From positions 372,001-436,000 of the forward strand of contig CAWEQO010000001.1 of assembly GCA_963811225.1 (NCBI GenBank): DNA of 64,000 nucleotides, read 5' to 3'. Of the stretch, positions 8,720-16,901 are shown in pieces. Within the stretch, counting starts at the first letter, position 1. Every line of letters begins with the position of its first letter. The position numbers and the translations under genes were made by a program. The DNA comes from CAWEQO01 sp963811225 (GTDB taxonomy: Bacteria; Chloroflexota; Anaerolineae; Anaerolineales; Anaerolineaceae). Below the pieces are notes generated by a model. That model was not told the origin of the DNA, ran no database searches, and saw only the letters and a list, made by a program, of their open reading frames with translations.

Positions 8720-9205
8720 ATGGACATCACGGTGCGGCGGGCAACGATGGCGGATTACGAGCGGTTGTGCGAGTTGTACGCGGAGGTGGATGCCCTGCAC
8801 GTGGGCGCGCATCCAGAGCTGTTCCGAATGGCGGAGCCGCCGCGTGAGTGGGCCCATATCCAGGGGATGCTGGAAGGGGCGGACAGCACGATCCTGGTGG
8901 CCGAAGTGGAGGGGGTGATCGCCGGGTTCGCACTGTTGGTCGTGAAAGATACCCCACCGGTGCCGGTGATCGCGCCCCGGCACTTCGCAGTGGTCGATAC
9001 CCTGGGGGTGGGCGAGAATTACCGGCGGTCGGGCGTCGGGCGCGCGCTGATGGAGCAAGCCGAGCAGTTCGCCCGCGAGCATGGCGCGCGAGACATCGAG
9101 CTGTCAGTGTACCGCTTCAATCAAGCGGCGGTGCAGTTTTATGAAGAGCTGGGTTACCAGACGGCGAGTTTTAAGATGAGGAAGAGCGTAGAGAACAGTG
9201 AATAA
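8720..9205 (+). CDS. GNAT family N-acetyltransferase
   Basis: A 161-residue protein with the complete GNAT fold order: ITVRRATMADYERL at the N-terminus, the acetyl-CoA strand FAVVDTLGVGENYR followed by RRSGVGRALM (the Q/RxxGxG/A pyrophosphate loop, about residues 102-111), and the C-terminal YEELGYQTASFKM segment. It would acetylate an amine of a small molecule or protein; the substrate cannot be told. The ATG at 8720 is preferred over an in-frame TTG at 8708 because GGAGG lies at 8710-8714. Confidence 0.85.
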   Translation: MDITVRRATMADYERLCELYAEVDALHVGAHPELFRMAEPPREWAHIQGMLEGADSTILVAEVEGVIAGFALLVVKDTPPVPVIAPRHFAVVDTLGVGENYRRSGVGRALMEQAEQFAREHGARDIELSVYRFNQAAVQFYEELGYQTASFKMRKSVENSE

Positions 9206-9244
9206 CTTTCCCCCGTCTTACGATCCCTGATAGGACGGAGTAAA

Positions 9245-9273
9245 GCGCCACCCACTTCGGAAGTGGTTGGCAC
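9245..9273. repeat. GCCACCCACTT hairpin, copy 1
   Basis: Arms 9245-9257 and 9261-9273 with a 3-base loop form an imperfect 13-bp stem. It matches the hairpin at 11812-11840 at most positions, and both lie downstream of a gene. Confidence 0.75.
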
Positions 9274-9306
9274 TGGAGGAGGACGGTGGAAACGCTGGAT
9301 TTTTTT

Positions 9307-9406
9307 AACTGCTCAGGTAGTAGTATTTTTACAGAGTGTTTTGTTGTGCGGCGCTGCAGCGCCGCACAACAAAACACTCTGTAAAAATACTACTACCTGA
9401 GCAGTT
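9307..9406. repeat. Loop-less perfect 100-bp palindrome
   Basis: Fifty bases (9307-9356) are followed directly by their exact reverse complement (9357-9406) with no spacer; the centre is GCGCTGCAGCGC. It lies between the convergent GNAT and coiled-coil genes and ends 8 bases before the stop of the latter. The arms do not match the GAGAGCAG family except for the outer AACTGCTC. Confidence 0.95.
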
Positions 9407-9413
9407 ACGATTT

Positions 9414-11690
9414 TTATTGCATTCCAAGGTAGTGCTGGGCGTCGAGCAGTGCCTGGCTGGCGGTCCAGTAATCGAATGCATTACAAGCCCTCGTCAAATA
9501 ACTGTCGGCGGTCGTCAGGGATACCGTTCCTGTACCTGTATAAGCGCGCGTGGCCAGGAAAATTCGCCGGGTGTCGTAGTAGTAACGCAATTTATCCATC
9601 AAATCGTTGAATTTCTTTTCGTCATCCTCGGCCTCTTTCACCTGATCGTAGATGACGATGACCTTTTCCCTAATTTGTTTCAGCATCTGGATGGCGGCGT
9701 CCATTTCTGGGTTGTCGCAGGCTTTTTGGGCATATTCGCTCAGCTGGCCAAAAGCGACAGCGCCCTCACGCAAGGCCTGGCTGGCATCAAAAAACATCTG
9801 ATGCCAGTAGCTGTCCTCGATCCTTTTTGCTCGCAAGGCGAGATTATTGCCAGACTTATTACAATTATCGATGGCATCTGCAACCTGCCCATCAAAATCG
9901 TTATAGAAACTTTCTACTGTCACAATCTCGTCCGTGATCTTTTCCACTTCTTGCTGATAAGCTTTCAGGAAGACTTCGATATCGCGAGCAGCGGCATTCG
10001 AGAGATTAAACCGGGCCAATCCGCTTACCCAACGCTCAACCGTGCTCCAATCCTTATCCGCGTGGGGGGTGCGGTCTTTTAAGTGTAGATAACGAGCGCG
10101 CAGGCTCTGGTAGTTCGCCCATTGCCCGGCAGCGCCCTGACGCTTGCGCTCAAGTTGAGCCTGGGAAGACGATAAAGTTTTCCGCGCTTCTACTTCTAGC
10201 CGATCCAGCCGGTCGGAAAGAACAAGGTAACTGACTCCGCGATGAGGGGTAAGCTCCGACTTTAACTCATAGAAATGGTATATCTGGTCTTTCAATGCAT
10301 CCTTGTTTTCTGAAAGGCCATCATCGATTGCTTTTTGCAGTCTTGCGATCAGGGTGGCTGCGCTTCCTTCCGATTCAAAGCGACTCGCGAGCCGGTTCTG
10401 GTCCCGTTGTACTTCATCCCATTTATTCTGGAGGGATTGCGCGGCAGCTTTCAGTTTCAAGAAGCTGTCTTTCTTCAATTGAAAGATGCTCCAGTTCTGA
10501 GGGGTGGGGCGGCGAGCATCTACCGAATGGGTGAGGGTTTGCAATCCCTGACGTAACGTTTTCAATTGGCCCGATACACTGCCAACGACACCGGAAGCGC
10601 GTTCCCAGGCCTGTGGAACGTCTTCCAGACTGCCAAGGTAAGGGACTAAGGCAGCTTCAGCGGTCTGTATGCGCTGGATTTCTACGGCAATCTCAGACAG
10701 CAAAGCATTCAAGCTCTCCCAGTACTCTCTGAACTCATCGATCTGTTTTTGCAATTCACTCTGGACGGCATCCAGCCGGGGCAGATATAAGGAAATATGA
10801 GCGCCGAGAGGTTGGAGGTTTGACCAGGCAGGCTCAACGGGAAGAGAAGCGGGCAGAATGTAGTCGGGATAGATCCGGTCGAGCCGCTCGAGCAAGGCGG
10901 TCTCGTTGATACGATCGGATTCCTTCAAGACCGCCACGAGCAAGCCTGCATGGTAACGGTAGAGGGTGGCAAGTTGGATAGAGAAATGAGCCAGGGAGAA
11001 GCAGACACCGTCATCCGGGGGGGCAGTGAGCATCACAGGGGCGTCTTTGAGGGCCTGGGCTGCGTGATCGGTGACCGAACGGGCATTGGCGGCCAACTCA
11101 CACACCTGCCGCAAGCGATCCTGAGCGAGGGTGTCTGGGGGACCGGCAGATTGGTCGATGTCGTGGCGGATGGCAGCGAGGGCGTCGACGACCGATTGGC
11201 GGGCGGCGGCTTCTTCCTTGAACAAATGGTCGATTTCGACCCGGGCCTGCTGCAATTGGTCGATCAGATAGGCAGTCGCGTAAATTTTTTTCTGATCATC
11301 ACGCCACTGTCGAATGTGTTGGAGATTGCCGGGAAAATCAAACAAACTAGCCCAGGAAGAACTGCGATGGCTGCGGAGGGAAAGATGAGCAGGCAGGGAC
11401 GTGAAGCGTTCTCGCGCCTGAGCGACACGCTCGGCCACGTCGACCACCCGGTCATCAATGGCGTTGAAAGGCTCTAATCGTGGGAAGTCTGATTCCCAGG
11501 GATAGAAGGGAAGCCTTTGAAAGGCGCGCCAGTTTGCCATAAACGCACGGCGCCCGGCGCGATATTCGGCCTCGTGCATTTCCGCGCGCCGCAAGCGATC
11601 TTCGTTCAGGATGGCAAGGACGACGATGAAGAGAGCAACGATGATGAACGCAGCGACCCCGATGACGATCCAGACCGTCCAGTTTTGCAT
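9414..11690 (-). CDS. Membrane-anchored long coiled-coil protein of unknown function
   Basis: A 758-residue protein I do not recognise. One strongly hydrophobic helix occupies residues 4-28 (WTVWIVIGVAAFIIVALFIV), followed by a basic stretch (RLRRAEMHEAEYRAGRR). Almost all the rest is predicted helix rich in Glu, Gln, Lys and Arg with heptad-like Leu spacing, for example around 90-200 and 330-560, with no enzymatic motif. Orientation by the positive-inside rule puts the coiled-coil region in the cytoplasm. It could be a scaffold or a spectrin-like spacer. The 100-bp palindrome abuts its stop codon. Function unknown; existence as a gene is well supported by length and codon use. Confidence 0.75.
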   Translation of the reverse strand: MQNWTVWIVIGVAAFIIVALFIVVLAILNEDRLRRAEMHEAEYRAGRRAFMANWRAFQRLPFYPWESDFPRLEPFNAIDDRVVDVAERVAQARERFTSLPAHLSLRSHRSSSWASLFDFPGNLQHIRQWRDDQKKIYATAYLIDQLQQARVEIDHLFKEEAAARQSVVDALAAIRHDIDQSAGPPDTLAQDRLRQVCELAANARSVTDHAAQALKDAPVMLTAPPDDGVCFSLAHFSIQLATLYRYHAGLLVAVLKESDRINETALLERLDRIYPDYILPASLPVEPAWSNLQPLGAHISLYLPRLDAVQSELQKQIDEFREYWESLNALLSEIAVEIQRIQTAEAALVPYLGSLEDVPQAWERASGVVGSVSGQLKTLRQGLQTLTHSVDARRPTPQNWSIFQLKKDSFLKLKAAAQSLQNKWDEVQRDQNRLASRFESEGSAATLIARLQKAIDDGLSENKDALKDQIYHFYELKSELTPHRGVSYLVLSDRLDRLEVEARKTLSSSQAQLERKRQGAAGQWANYQSLRARYLHLKDRTPHADKDWSTVERWVSGLARFNLSNAAARDIEVFLKAYQQEVEKITDEIVTVESFYNDFDGQVADAIDNCNKSGNNLALRAKRIEDSYWHQMFFDASQALREGAVAFGQLSEYAQKACDNPEMDAAIQMLKQIREKVIVIYDQVKEAEDDEKKFNDLMDKLRYYYDTRRIFLATRAYTGTGTVSLTTADSYLTRACNAFDYWTASQALLDAQHYLGMQ

Positions 11691-11811
11691 CGTTCACCCC
11701 CGGAGAGATATTGAGTTGAGGCGTATACGAAGATTAGTTTCCCTATTTTATTAGTATAGCACGCGTATCAGACATTCAAAACAGCGAGAAACCGGATGGG
11801 TTGTAAGGAAA

Positions 11812-11840
11812 GTGCCACCCACTTTGGAAGTGGGTGGCAC
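11812..11840. repeat. GCCACCCACTT hairpin, copy 2
   Basis: A perfect 13-bp stem (11812-11824 with 11828-11840) and 3-base loop. It is the second copy of the hairpin at 9245 and lies downstream of the GH31 gene, next to a half-copy of the GAGAGCAG family. Confidence 0.85.
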
Positions 11841-11858
11841 TGGTAGGACGAGCGCTTT

Positions 11859-11883
11859 GACTGCTCTCTGCTCTCTACTCTCT
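11859..11883 (-). repeat. Half-copy of the GAGAGCAG element carrying the GH31 stop codon
   Basis: On the minus strand the GH31 frame runs into AGAGAGTAGAGAGCAGAGAG, and the TAG inside this motif (11875-11877) is its stop codon. The matching second arm is absent here. Confidence 0.75.
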
Positions 11884-14550
11884 TTTTTTCTCGAACGCCG
11901 CCTCGAATAATCCGAAGTAGTCTACTGCAAGCTTCCAGTAGGTTTTGTTCCAGCGCACCCGCCGCTGAGTGTGGAAGCGCTCTTCGGGGAGGAAGACTTC
12001 GAAGGCGGGTACCGTGTGGTCTTCGTAGGAGTTGTCGGGGATCCAGATCTCCTCCATAACTGAGAGCTGGTAGCGGAAGTGCGGGTCGCGGCGGTTGTTC
12101 CACAACACGATCTGATCGGTGTTGCTGTTCGTGGCCATGCGCACGGCGCCGACCCCGGCGATGGTCTCGACCAGGGCCTGGACCTGCGAGCGGGTCAATA
12201 CCATGTCGAACCGGCGCACGGCGGTGATGTCTTCCATCAGCTGCGGCAGGGCCGCGTCGATGCGGGACTTGACGAAGGTGGGGGCCCGGCAGCTCCACAA
12301 CAGGCGGCGGACCTTGTCCTCAACGGTGAGCGGGGCGGTCATCAAAGTCCCGGCATCGGTCCCAAGCGTGACGGTCAGCATGGAGGCGGCATGCAGCTCG
12401 ATGCCATCCAGGCGAAGGGTGTGGGCGGCCGGGTCGTAGGCGTAGGCCAAATCCAGCATCTCGCCATCTTGCTGGACGGTGACGGATTTAGGCTCGACGA
12501 TGCCCTTGAAAGTCAGGATGTAGGTGCGCGGATCGGGAGCGGCCTCGACCAGGCCCTTAGCGGGGTGGATGGTGAATTTGAGGGACTGCTCGCTCCACTC
12601 CTGGCTGAATTCGGTCAGGCGGTACGCGCCCTGGCGGTACGCGCTGGTACTGCCGTCGTCCTCGAACAGCTCGAAGCTGCGGCTGGTGCCGGGGAAGATC
12701 CATACGTCCATTTCGGCCGGGTTGTCGGCGCTCTCGATCGCTTCACCCTGGGCCAGCGGCACGATCGCCCCGGCGCGGGCAAAGACGGGTGTGTCCTCGA
12801 CCTTGACGTACAGCGACTGCCACGCGCCGCCCGTATAACGGTCGCCTTTGAAGAAGTCGAACCAGTCACCCTCGGGCAGCCAGACGGCCTGCCTGCCCAG
12901 GCGCAGGTCGGGGTCGGCCGGCGCGGTGACCGGGGCGGCCAGCAGTTCGGAGCCAAACAGGTATTCCTGCGGGCAGTGGTAGGCGGCCTCGCTCTCGGGC
13001 TGCTCGTAATACAGCGGCAGCACGGGCGGGATGCCGTCTTGCTCGTTCCGGTAAGACATGCTGTAGAGATAGGGGATCAGCGCATGGCGGAAGCGCAGCG
13101 CGGCGCGGGTGACCTCGAAGGCGCCCGCGTCGAAGGACCATGGGCAGTGGTCGATGTAGGGGTCTTTGGTGGCGTGCATGCGCAGGATGGGCGAGAACAC
13201 GCCGTATTGGATCCAGCGGGTGAAGAGCTCACCGTCTTCCATGCCCATCATGTGGCCGCCGATGTCGTGGCTCCACCAGCCGTAGCCGACGTTCGCGGCG
13301 GTGGAGGTGAAGTAAGGCTGGAAGGCGAGCGAATCCCAGGTGACCACCGTATCGCCGGAGAAGCCGATGGGGTAGCGGTGGTTGCCGAGGCCGCCCCAGC
13401 GCGAGAAGACGAACGGGCGCTTGCCGGCCCGACCGAGGTCGTAGAAGTGCAGGTGGTTGAGCCAGAAGAGCGGATCGAGCCCCGGCATCTTGGTCTGGGT
13501 GCCCTGCTGCCAGTCCATCCACCAGAAATCGACGCCCATCTGCTCGTAGGGATGGTGGAGCAGGTCGAAGTAGGCCTGGGCGAAGGTGCGGTCGGGGATG
13601 TCGAACTCGACCGGCTGGTCTGAGGGTTCGACGCCCAGGGCTGCGCACATGGCCGGGTAGGCTTCCTCATGCGGCCAGATGCCCAGGGCCGGGTGCAGGT
13701 TCATGGCAGTCTTGAGACCCATCCGGTGCAGCCAGGCGATGAAGCCCTGGGGATCGGGGAATAGGTCGCGGTTCCAGGTGTAGCCGGTCCAGCCGCTGGA
13801 GGCGTTGCCTGTGTCGGTGATGTGCCAGTCCATGTCGACGATGCAGACCGAGAGCGGCACGCGGTGCTGCTTGAAGTCCAGCATGAGAGACTTGAGGGAT
13901 TGCTCTGAATACTCGAAGTAGCGCGACCACCAGTTGCCGAGCGCCCAGCGCGGCAGCAGCGGGGTCTGCCCGGCCACCTTTTGCAGGTCTTGCACAGCTT
14001 GCAGGTAGTCGTGGCCATATCCAAAGAAGTACAGGTCAAGGGAACCTTCGGGGGCGTCGCGTGGGGCGATCCAGCCCTCAGGATCGAAGACCAGGCGCTC
14101 GCTGTCGTCGTAGACGGCCCAGCCGTCGGTGGAGAGCAGGCCGGGCTCGAGTGGCACGTTGCCATCGACGGTATCGAGGGTGCGGTAGGTGCCGTCCAAG
14201 TTGCCGCTGGGCTCGTCCCCGTAGCGGTAAACCTTGCCGAGGCTCTTGATCTCGATCTGCAGGTTGGCCGGTGAGAAGCTGTCGGCGGTGGTGTCGTAGG
14301 TGAGCCGCAGGGCGCCGGTGTCGATCTCCAGGCAGTCACCCTCTTCGGTGACGGTGCAGGCCGGGACCGGCTGCTTGCGGTACCAGAAGGCCTGGCTGGG
14401 CCGGTCTTCGAACGCTCCGGTGGGGCTGTATTCCATGCGGATGAGCTGGGATGTCAGGAGAGTGAAGCGCGCCCTTGGGGTCCGGACGACAGCGTCCGGG
14501 TCCGCCAGCGGCGCGAACGGCGGGTGGAAATGCATGGGGACGGTATACAT
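11875..14550 (-). CDS. Glycoside hydrolase family 31 enzyme (alpha-glucosidase type) with C-terminal extension
   Basis: An 891-residue GH31 protein without a signal peptide, so probably cytoplasmic. The N-terminal beta-sandwich (to about 195) is followed by the TIM barrel starting at LPRWALGNWWSRY. The likely nucleophile is the Asp of DFWWMDWQ (about D346) and the acid/base the Asp of GFSGDTV (about D400); the barrel ends with ILRMHATKDP. It would release glucose or xylose from alpha-linked oligosaccharides. After the usual C-terminal beta domains an unassigned stretch of about 160 residues (from about 730) contains ATNSNTDQIVLWNN and RVRWNKTYWKLAVDYFGLF. The start is uncertain: ATG 14550 or TTG 14559, both near AAGGAATTGGAG. 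The stop is provided by a repeat. Confidence 0.87.
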   Translation of the reverse strand: MYTVPMHFHPPFAPLADPDAVVRTPRARFTLLTSQLIRMEYSPTGAFEDRPSQAFWYRKQPVPACTVTEEGDCLEIDTGALRLTYDTTADSFSPANLQIEIKSLGKVYRYGDEPSGNLDGTYRTLDTVDGNVPLEPGLLSTDGWAVYDDSERLVFDPEGWIAPRDAPEGSLDLYFFGYGHDYLQAVQDLQKVAGQTPLLPRWALGNWWSRYFEYSEQSLKSLMLDFKQHRVPLSVCIVDMDWHITDTGNASSGWTGYTWNRDLFPDPQGFIAWLHRMGLKTAMNLHPALGIWPHEEAYPAMCAALGVEPSDQPVEFDIPDRTFAQAYFDLLHHPYEQMGVDFWWMDWQQGTQTKMPGLDPLFWLNHLHFYDLGRAGKRPFVFSRWGGLGNHRYPIGFSGDTVVTWDSLAFQPYFTSTAANVGYGWWSHDIGGHMMGMEDGELFTRWIQYGVFSPILRMHATKDPYIDHCPWSFDAGAFEVTRAALRFRHALIPYLYSMSYRNEQDGIPPVLPLYYEQPESEAAYHCPQEYLFGSELLAAPVTAPADPDLRLGRQAVWLPEGDWFDFFKGDRYTGGAWQSLYVKVEDTPVFARAGAIVPLAQGEAIESADNPAEMDVWIFPGTSRSFELFEDDGSTSAYRQGAYRLTEFSQEWSEQSLKFTIHPAKGLVEAAPDPRTYILTFKGIVEPKSVTVQQDGEMLDLAYAYDPAAHTLRLDGIELHAASMLTVTLGTDAGTLMTAPLTVEDKVRRLLWSCRAPTFVKSRIDAALPQLMEDITAVRRFDMVLTRSQVQALVETIAGVGAVRMATNSNTDQIVLWNNRRDPHFRYQLSVMEEIWIPDNSYEDHTVPAFEVFLPEERFHTQRRVRWNKTYWKLAVDYFGLFEAAFEKKRE

Positions 14551-14602
14551 AGGCTCCAATTCCTTGGTTATCGGGTGAGACTGACCTTATTATACAAGCA
14601 AG

Positions 14603-14659
14603 AAGCGTTTTGTTTTTAAGGGATGGCGCAGTCGTCACACCTCAAAAAACAAAACGCTT
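14603..14659. repeat. 15-bp inverted repeat upstream of GH31
   Basis: Arms 14603-14617 and 14645-14659 (AAGCGTTTTGTTTTT and complement) enclose 27 bases. It lies between the GH31 start and the small membrane peptide gene, on whose strand it would follow the stop. A second hairpin, 14669-14698 (GTCCCCTCCC stem), is adjacent. Confidence 0.7.
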
Positions 14660-14761
14660 AAACCTTCGTCCCCTCCCTGGGGGACCGGGAGGGGACTGAA
14701 GCGCAGTGTAAAGCGCAGTGCTTGGGCGGGGACGGGATACGCCGCCCAGGATGTATGCGGA

Positions 14762-14899
14762 TTAGAAGATGAGGGCAAGCAGGCCGTGCAGCAGGCCGAA
14801 GATCAAGCCAAAGAGACCGGCGACCAGGCCAAAAACAGCGCCGATGATGCCGACGATCAAGCCAAACAAGCCCCCGAGTAAGCCAACAATGCAACCCAT
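14762..14899 (-). CDS. 45-residue Gly/Leu/Ile/Phe membrane peptide
   Basis: The 45 residues are almost only Gly, Leu, Ile, Phe, Val and Ala, with a regular GL(F/I)GLIxG rhythm (GGLFGLIVGIIGAVFGLVAG), two charged or polar residues at most and one Cys at position 3. The ATG at 14899 has GAGGAGG upstream with good spacing, while the longer in-frame start has none. A repeated G-x-x-x-G spacing over the whole length would allow tight helix packing in the membrane, as in glycine zippers. It may be a membrane-active or pore-forming peptide or a small accessory subunit; nothing here decides this. Confidence 0.6.
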   Translation of the reverse strand: MGCIVGLLGGLFGLIVGIIGAVFGLVAGLFGLIFGLLHGLLALIF

Positions 14900-15020
14900 G
14901 ACGCAGTCCTCCTCTGTGCGGCCGTGTATCGAAGCCGGCTGCCACACCTGCCGGTTGAACGTTCCGTTTTCCGTTTCTATGAATATATACGGAGGGAGGG
15001 GGTGGAAGGTTGCAAAATGC

Positions 15021-15094
15021 GAGATTCGAGAGAAGAGAACGGAGAGCAGTAAGAACGCCTTTTTACTGCTCTCCGTTCTCTTCTCTCGAATCTC
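15021..15094. repeat. GAGAGCAG-family palindrome, 32-bp stem
   Basis: A perfect 32-bp stem (15021-15052 with 15063-15094, 10-base loop) containing GGAGAGCAGTAA. It ends 7 bases before the stop of the minus-strand EamA gene, so it is downstream of that gene and upstream of the small membrane peptide gene. Confidence 0.9.
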
Positions 15095-15100
15095 TACTTT

Positions 15101-16006
15101 TTATCCGACAATGAAAATCAGCGCCACACCCGAGAGGGCCACGACGGTGCCGACGACAGCCCAGCGGCTGATGGTCTCTTTGTAGACCCAGTAGACGACG
15201 GGGAGCATGATGACCGGGGTGAGGGCCATGAGGGTGGAGGCGATGCCGACGAAGGCGGCCTGCACGGCGACCAGCGACAGCCACACGCCGATGAAGGGGC
15301 CGGTGATGCTGCCGTAGAAGATGCTGCGCAGGGCCGGGCGGTCGCCCCAGACGCGGCGGAAGGTGATGCCGCCCTGACGCAGGGCAAAGGCGATCAGCCA
15401 CAGCACGATCAGTGCAACGATCATGCGCATCAGTACGCCCGAGAGGGCCGGAAAGCCGCCCTCCAAACCTTTCTTGGAAAGCACCAGCCCGGAGGCCTGC
15501 CCGACTGCGCCGCCGAAGCCGGCCAGCACGCCCAGCAGGTAATGACGCTGGTCCTTGCCGCTGCGGCTGCCGTTGCCACGCTCCAGCACGACCATCATGA
15601 TGCCGCCGACCGCCAGGAGGATGCCGCTGATCTCGAGCAGGTTGAGCTTTTCACCCAGGAACAGCCAGGCGATGATGGCGCTGAAAACCGGCACAACCGC
15701 CATGATGAGCGTGCCCAGACGCGGACCGATCATCACGTAGGATTGGAACAGGAAGGAATCGCCCAAGACCAGCCCGGCCACACCGGACGCTCCCATCCAG
15801 AACCAGCGGTCGAAGCCTGCGTCGACGGGCAGGGGCCGCCCGAGGAGGATCCAATGCGCCAGGAATAAGAGCAGAACGGCAAAAATCAGACGCATGCGGT
15901 TCACCGCCACCGATCCAACCCGGCGGCCGGCGCTGGTAGTGAATATGGAGGTTATGGCCCAACAGACGGCCGTCAACAATGCTGCTACTTCGCCCATACC
16001 CATCAT
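15101..16006 (-). CDS. EamA/DMT family permease
   Basis: About 301 residues with ten predicted membrane helices in two EamA halves. The first half begins GEVAALLTAVCWAITSIFTT and holds the family signature around GLVLGDSFLFQSYVMIG and the end IIAWLFLGEKLNLLEISGI; the second half repeats it (TPVIMLPVVYWVYKETIS). Such proteins export or exchange amino acids or other metabolites across the inner membrane; the substrate is not predictable. An upstream in-frame start at 16048 is inside a hairpin and less likely; ATGs at 16006, 16003 and 15997 follow an ACAGAGAG site. Confidence 0.85.
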   Translation of the reverse strand: MMGMGEVAALLTAVCWAITSIFTTSAGRRVGSVAVNRMRLIFAVLLLFLAHWILLGRPLPVDAGFDRWFWMGASGVAGLVLGDSFLFQSYVMIGPRLGTLIMAVVPVFSAIIAWLFLGEKLNLLEISGILLAVGGIMMVVLERGNGSRSGKDQRHYLLGVLAGFGGAVGQASGLVLSKKGLEGGFPALSGVLMRMIVALIVLWLIAFALRQGGITFRRVWGDRPALRSIFYGSITGPFIGVWLSLVAVQAAFVGIASTLMALTPVIMLPVVYWVYKETISRWAVVGTVVALSGVALIFIVG

Positions 16007-16031
16007 CTCTCTGTGTCGTTGCCATGCAGAT

Positions 16032-16074
16032 GGAAACCATAGGGGCAACCCTCGTGGTTGCTCCTATGGTTTCC
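16032..16074. repeat. GGAAACCATAGGGGCAACC hairpin
   Basis: A 19-bp stem (16032-16050 with 16056-16074, one G-T type mismatch, 5-base loop) in the leader of the EamA gene. It is unrelated in sequence to the GAGAGCAG family. Confidence 0.8.
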
Positions 16075-16124
16075 AAAGAGCAGGACAATCGGAATAGGCG
16101 TGATTATACCGTTGATTGGCAAAA

Positions 16125-16166
16125 AACAACGAGATGGAATGCAAAAGCGCATTCCATCTCGTTGTT
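16125..16166. terminator. 18-bp hairpin downstream region of the LRR/EamA spacer
   Basis: A perfect 18-bp stem (16125-16142 with 16149-16166, 6-base loop). On the minus strand it follows the LRR stop at 16180 by 13 bases and ends in a T run (GTTTTTTGCC), so it is a likely terminator for the LRR gene. Confidence 0.75.
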
Positions 16167-16179
16167 CATCCGTGTCTGA

Positions 16180-16626
16180 TTATCGGTTAATGGTCAGGCC
16201 CCGGCGCTCGAGCTTGTTGACGCCCGCGCGGGTGATGCTGAGGCAGCGCTGGATGTCGAGATACTCCAGGTTGTTGAGACTGCGCAAGTGCTTGACGACG
16301 GCATCGCTCATGTGGTTGCAATAGGTCAAGATCAGCCGCTCCAGATGCGGCAGCTCACTCAGGTGCTCCATGCCGCGCGAACTAATGTTGGTAGAGCTGA
16401 GATTCAGCTCGCGCAGCTGCGGCAGGTCCTTCAAATAGCGCAAAGAGGCGTCGGAAAGATTGCGGTTCTCCGACAGGTCCAACGAATATAAGGTAGGGAG
16501 GTCGCGCAGCTCCCCCACCAGGGTCTGCAGTTCTTCATCACTAATGCTTTTTAAACGCACACAGACCGCATCCTCTGGCGAGACGTTGAAATAGCCTGGG
16601 CCGCGGTCGAACTCCTGCCAGTCCAT
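16180..16626 (-). CDS. Small leucine-rich-repeat protein
   Basis: A 148-residue protein with four to five leucine-rich repeats of the cysteine-containing (F-box/RNI-like) type, for example LPTLYSLDLSENRNLSDASL, LPQLRELNLSSTNIS, LPHLERLILTYCNHMSDAV and LNNLEYLDIQRCLSITRAGV. There is no signal peptide or membrane helix, so it should act in the cytoplasm as a binding module. The start ATG has only a weak GGGTGAA upstream. It lies 71 bases downstream of the short conserved gene on the same strand. Confidence 0.75.
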   Translation of the reverse strand: MDWQEFDRGPGYFNVSPEDAVCVRLKSISDEELQTLVGELRDLPTLYSLDLSENRNLSDASLRYLKDLPQLRELNLSSTNISSRGMEHLSELPHLERLILTYCNHMSDAVVKHLRSLNNLEYLDIQRCLSITRAGVNKLERRGLTINR

Positions 16627-16697
16627 CTGGGGTTCACCCGCTGGACGGGTAAAGACGATGACCGGCAGGGTGGAAGAGAAGCTGAGAGGGGCGTCGA

Positions 16698-16901
16698 TTA
16701 TTCTTCTCGCTTGCGCTTCAAAACCGGCAGGCCGTTGGCGGTCTCACTGACTTCGTAGCCCTCGGGCACCTGATCCATGGTCCCCTCTTTTTCCTCGCGT
16801 GCGAAGTAATAAATCCTTTGCTCACGACCACCACGGAGTGTGGTTGTGCGCGAATGCAAGTAATAGGTGTTCCCTCTTGAATTGGTATAGGCATATGCCA
16901 T
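16698..16901 (-). CDS. Short conserved protein (YYLHS...RIYYFAREE type), function unknown
   Basis: A 67-residue soluble protein. It begins MAYAYTNSRGNTYYLHSR, continues with a strand-rich centre (GREQRIYYFAREEKEG) and ends in GLPVLKRKREE. I recall similar small proteins in Chloroflexota and Cyanobacteria with the order YTNS-YYLHS, IYFFAKE and GLPxLKKK, but no named family or function. The ATG at 16901 has GAAAGGAG 9 bases upstream and is preferred to the ATGATG at 16922. The basic tail and many aromatics would suit nucleic-acid binding; this is only an inference. Confidence 0.65.
   Translation of the reverse strand: MAYAYTNSRGNTYYLHSRTTTLRGGREQRIYYFAREEKEGTMDQVPEGYEVSETANGLPVLKRKREE

Noticed and set aside
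9336..10082. Plus-strand open frame starting in the 100-bp palindrome
   Set aside because: It begins in the palindrome, which encodes the same peptide on both strands, and runs antisense through the coiled-coil gene.
12079..13623. 514-codon open frame on the plus strand inside the GH31 gene
   Set aside because: It is antisense to a clear GH31 protein; its Gly/Val/Asp/Arg-rich low-information product is a typical GC-rich shadow.
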